Part shown: positions 45,323-47,047 of the stretch, piece by piece
How the letters are laid out: each line of letters starts with the position of its first letter
Numbering within the stretch: the first letter of the stretch is position 1
Origin: a bacterium endosymbiont of Bathymodiolus sp. 5 South
Lineage (GTDB): Bacteria > Pseudomonadota > Gammaproteobacteria > PS1 > Pseudothioglobaceae
Assembly (NCBI RefSeq): GCF_900128535.1
Contig: NZ_FQTR01000004.1
Coordinates: forward strand, 1 to 47,047
DNA length: 47,047 nt
Reading direction: 5' to 3'
The notes under the pieces: model-generated
What the model was told of the DNA's origin: nothing
Database searches by the model: none
What the model saw: only the letters and a program-made list of their open reading frames with translations
Made by a program: the position numbers and the translations under genes

Positions 45323-46044
45323 AACATTCCAAAAATCATCACAGCAACAATCGGTAATAATGAGGCAATGGCAATCATACCAAAGCCATCAGTCATTGGA
45401 TTTCTGCCACGAATTGAGCTTGCCAAACCCACGCCCAATGCAGTAACGAGTGGCACGGTAATGGTGCTAGTGGTAACACCGCCAGAATCATAAGCGATAC
45501 CAATAATATTGTCAGGTGCAAAAGCGGTGGTAATAATAACCAGCAAATAGCCGCCAATAATTAAAGTGGTTAGTGGCCACCCCTTGATGATGCGTAGCAC
45601 CCCTAATAATACCGAGAGTCCAACGGATATTGCCACTGTGTAACGAAGTATTTGTGCATAAGGTTGTAATTCTATTTCTTGTATTAAGCCACCGAGTTGT
45701 GCAACACTGGCAGCTTCATTGGCAACGGCAATGAGTGCGGGCTCTGCTATCGTGGTACCAAAGCCTAGGGCAAAGGAAAATATCAGTAACCATATTATTG
45801 AGCCTTTTTTAACCAATGCAAATGCCAAGACCTCACCCATTGGAAAGAGTCCTAAATTCAAACCATAAACAAACAGGGTTAAGCCAAGTAGCACAAAGCC
45901 TGTGCCAAGGACGATGTCAAACAGGTTAGGAATGCTTTGTTGTAGCACAATGAGTTGAAAAAAACCAATAACCAACACAATCGGTGCTAAATCTTTAGCA
46001 CTGTCCAGCAAGTTGTGACCAAACACTTTGAGTATTTTTTTCAT
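45316..46044 (-). CDS. DUF1538 membrane protein, first paralogue
   Basis: 242 residues from [20 protein letters not shown] at 46044 (an ATG at 46065 adds seven residues). [40 protein letters not shown] and [20 protein letters not shown] mirror the downstream paralogue. It is the first gene of the DUF1538-DUF1538-PII-CBS operon and diverges from pabC with only 24 bases between the start codons. Confidence 0.88.
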   Translation of the reverse strand: MKKILKVFGHNLLDSAKDLAPIVLVIGFFQLIVLQQSIPNLFDIVLGTGFVLLGLTLFVYGLNLGLFPMGEVLAFALVKKGSIIWLLIFSFALGFGTTIAEPALIAVANEAASVAQLGGLIQEIELQPYAQILRYTVAISVGLSVLLGVLRIIKGWPLTTLIIGGYLLVIITTAFAPDNIIGIAYDSGGVTTSTITVPLVTALGVGLASSIRGRNPMTDGFGMIAIASLLPIVAVMIFGMLW

Positions 46045-46053
46045 GAAGGTCTC

Positions 46054-46061
46054 ATTATAAT
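46054..46061. promoter_or_regulatory. Self-complementary -10-like box between the DUF1538 operon and pabC
   Basis: ATTATAAT reads as a -10 on both strands and lies about 8-10 bases from each start codon. Neither gene has a good -35 at 16-18 bases or a well-spaced ribosome site, so leaderless or near-leaderless transcripts are possible. This is weak evidence. Confidence 0.3.
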
Positions 46062-46068
46062 ACAAGGT

Positions 46069-46869
46069 ATGAAAGAAGTCGTTTTAATTAATGGAAAGCA
46101 ACAATCTACGCTGAGCGTTTTTAATCGCCTGACCCAGTTCGGTGATGGTTTGTTTGAAACCTGTCTCGCTGAAAATACCCACTTATTATTTTGGTCACAA
46201 CATTTTGAGCGATTAGAAAAAGGGCGCATGCAGCTAAAAATCAATCCCGTGAGTGAAAAAGTATGGCTAGAAGATGTTAGTACAGCACTGAGAATTGCCA
46301 AGATGACCCATGCAGTGGTAAAAATCATCCTGTCTCGTGGTGAAAGCATGAGGGGTTATGGATTTGAAAACAATATTGAGCCAACACGACTTGTTATGGT
46401 CTCTATGATGCCAAAAATACCGAGTGAATATACACTGAGTATTTGTCACAGTGGTTATGCCAACAATCAATTATTGGCTAATATCAAGCATTGTAATCGT
46501 CTTGAGCAAATATTGGCGCGCAGTGAATTGCACTGTGATGAGTGCATTATGTTAGATGATAATGATTGTGTTATTTCAGTGACGCAAGGCAATATTTTTG
46601 CCGTGAAGCATCGTGTATTATTAACACCGAATTTAGACAAATGTGGTATTGCAGGTACGCGTCGTGCTAGGGTGTTAAAAATTGCCAAGGAAATAGGTTT
46701 GCAGGTGAGAGTAGAGACATTAATGTTGCAAAAATTACTAGAATGTGACGAGGTGTTTATTACCAATAGCGTGATTGGCATTCAACCAGTTATCTCTATT
46801 GGTGAAAAGATTTTTACACAACAAGTCATCACGCAAAAATTAAGACAAACTTTTAAAAAAGTCAGGTGA
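46069..46869 (+). CDS. pabC: Aminodeoxychorismate lyase (class IV PLP enzyme)
   Basis: 266 residues from ATG 46069 ([20 protein letters not shown]); the frame is open 18 codons further up but family members start here. [36 protein letters not shown] (probable PLP lysine) and the phosphate-binding [10 protein letters not shown] then [11 protein letters not shown] match PabC. It makes 4-aminobenzoate for folate. A branched-chain aminotransferase is a less likely alternative given the length. The stop TGA is completed by the first two bases of the mobile element at 46,868. Confidence 0.88.
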   Translation: MKEVVLINGKQQSTLSVFNRLTQFGDGLFETCLAENTHLLFWSQHFERLEKGRMQLKINPVSEKVWLEDVSTALRIAKMTHAVVKIILSRGESMRGYGFENNIEPTRLVMVSMMPKIPSEYTLSICHSGYANNQLLANIKHCNRLEQILARSELHCDECIMLDDNDCVISVTQGNIFAVKHRVLLTPNLDKCGIAGTRRARVLKIAKEIGLQVRVETLMLQKLLECDEVFITNSVIGIQPVISIGEKIFTQQVITQKLRQTFKKVR

Positions 46870-47028
46870 GACCTTTGCATAAATAGGGATGATTAGCAAA
46901 ATCCAATTTTTGCCCAATGGGTGATTTTTTTAAACCTTGTCCTAGCAGGGCTAAGGCTGGGTTTAAAAAATCGCCAAGTGGGTGAAAAGTGGGTTTCTGA
47001 TGATTGTTCCTATTTATGCAAAGGTCTC
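46868..47028. mobile_element. 161-bp palindromic MITE-like element, copy 2 (inverted)
   Basis: Same length and ends as the copy at 14121-14281, in reverse orientation, with 155 of 161 positions equal by hand alignment. The left end overlaps the pabC stop codon. The flanks CAGGT and TATTA do not match, so no target duplication is seen; the right flank carries a partial duplication of the end instead. The fold could act as a transcript end for pabC. Confidence 0.85.
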
Positions 47029-47047
47029 TATTAAAAGGTCTCTATTA
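47021..47047. repeat. Tandem repeat of the element end
   Basis: AAGGTCTCTATTA occurs at 47021-47033 and again at 47035-47047, period 14. The first unit holds the last bases of the mobile element. It may reflect slippage, an imprecise insertion, or a second element starting beyond the window. Confidence 0.8.

Noticed and set aside
46048-46053. GGTCTC just before pabC, making pabC appear bracketed by element ends
   Set aside because: Only six bases match the element end and the following bases differ, so chance is enough.
1-47047. tRNA, rRNA, CRISPR or riboswitch
   Set aside because: No cloverleaf with TTC-A arm, no regularly spaced repeats and no known riboswitch core was seen in the gaps, which are nearly all under 250 bases.

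Overview
The window looks like a low-GC gammaproteobacterial chromosome, and the gene content points to a sulfur-oxidising SUP05/Thioglobus-type lineage (free-living or a thiotrophic mussel symbiont). I base this on AT-rich coding sequence, compact gene-to-gene spacing, small c-type cytochromes, a periplasmic DsrE-like protein, a TauE/SafE exporter and a nitrous-oxide reductase cluster in an otherwise reduced-looking backbone. The lineage assignment is inference from remembered gene content, not a database match.

Bases 1-14,090 are the S10, spc and alpha ribosomal operons in the standard order: the tail of tuf, then rpsJ to rpmC and rpsQ, rplN to secY and rpmJ, then rpsM to rplQ from a near-perfect sigma-70 promoter. 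rpsU is attached to the end, separated from its terminator by a 161-bp palindromic MITE-like element. Two ribosomal proteins carry unusual tails: L30 has a basic, histone-H1-like N-terminal extension, and L3 has an acidic C-terminal extension.

Bases 14,290-33,780 hold housekeeping and envelope genes: yqeY, a DUF3530-type hydrolase, a TauE/SafE exporter (probably with a non-standard start codon), mpl, cca, a PD-(D/E)XK/Fe-S repair nuclease coupled to engB, two secreted c-type cytochromes, the proteostasis run tig-clpP-clpX-hflX-lon, a periplasmic DsrE-like protein, rsmB, dsbC and pepA.

Bases 34,060-41,840 are an AT-rich nos island: nosR diverges from nosZ-nosD-nosF-nosY, and a small membrane-anchored Cys-containing protein converges on nosY. 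A perfect FNR/DNR-type palindrome lies between nosR and nosZ with a -10 hexamer at class-II distance on both sides, so one site could switch both arms under low oxygen or NO. No nosL is present in the window. Two short, diverged, similarly oriented coding remnants flank the island.

Bases 42,060-46,870 hold an MBL-fold hydrolase, a DUF302 protein, and a tightly overlapping four-gene operon of two paralogous DUF1538 membrane proteins, a PII-like protein and a CBS-domain protein. This operon is the best candidate for a poorly described system: a putative transporter with two dedicated small-ligand sensor subunits. pabC follows on the other strand, and its stop codon is completed by a second, inverted copy of the 161-bp element. 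I saw no tRNA, rRNA, CRISPR array, prophage or intact transposase.
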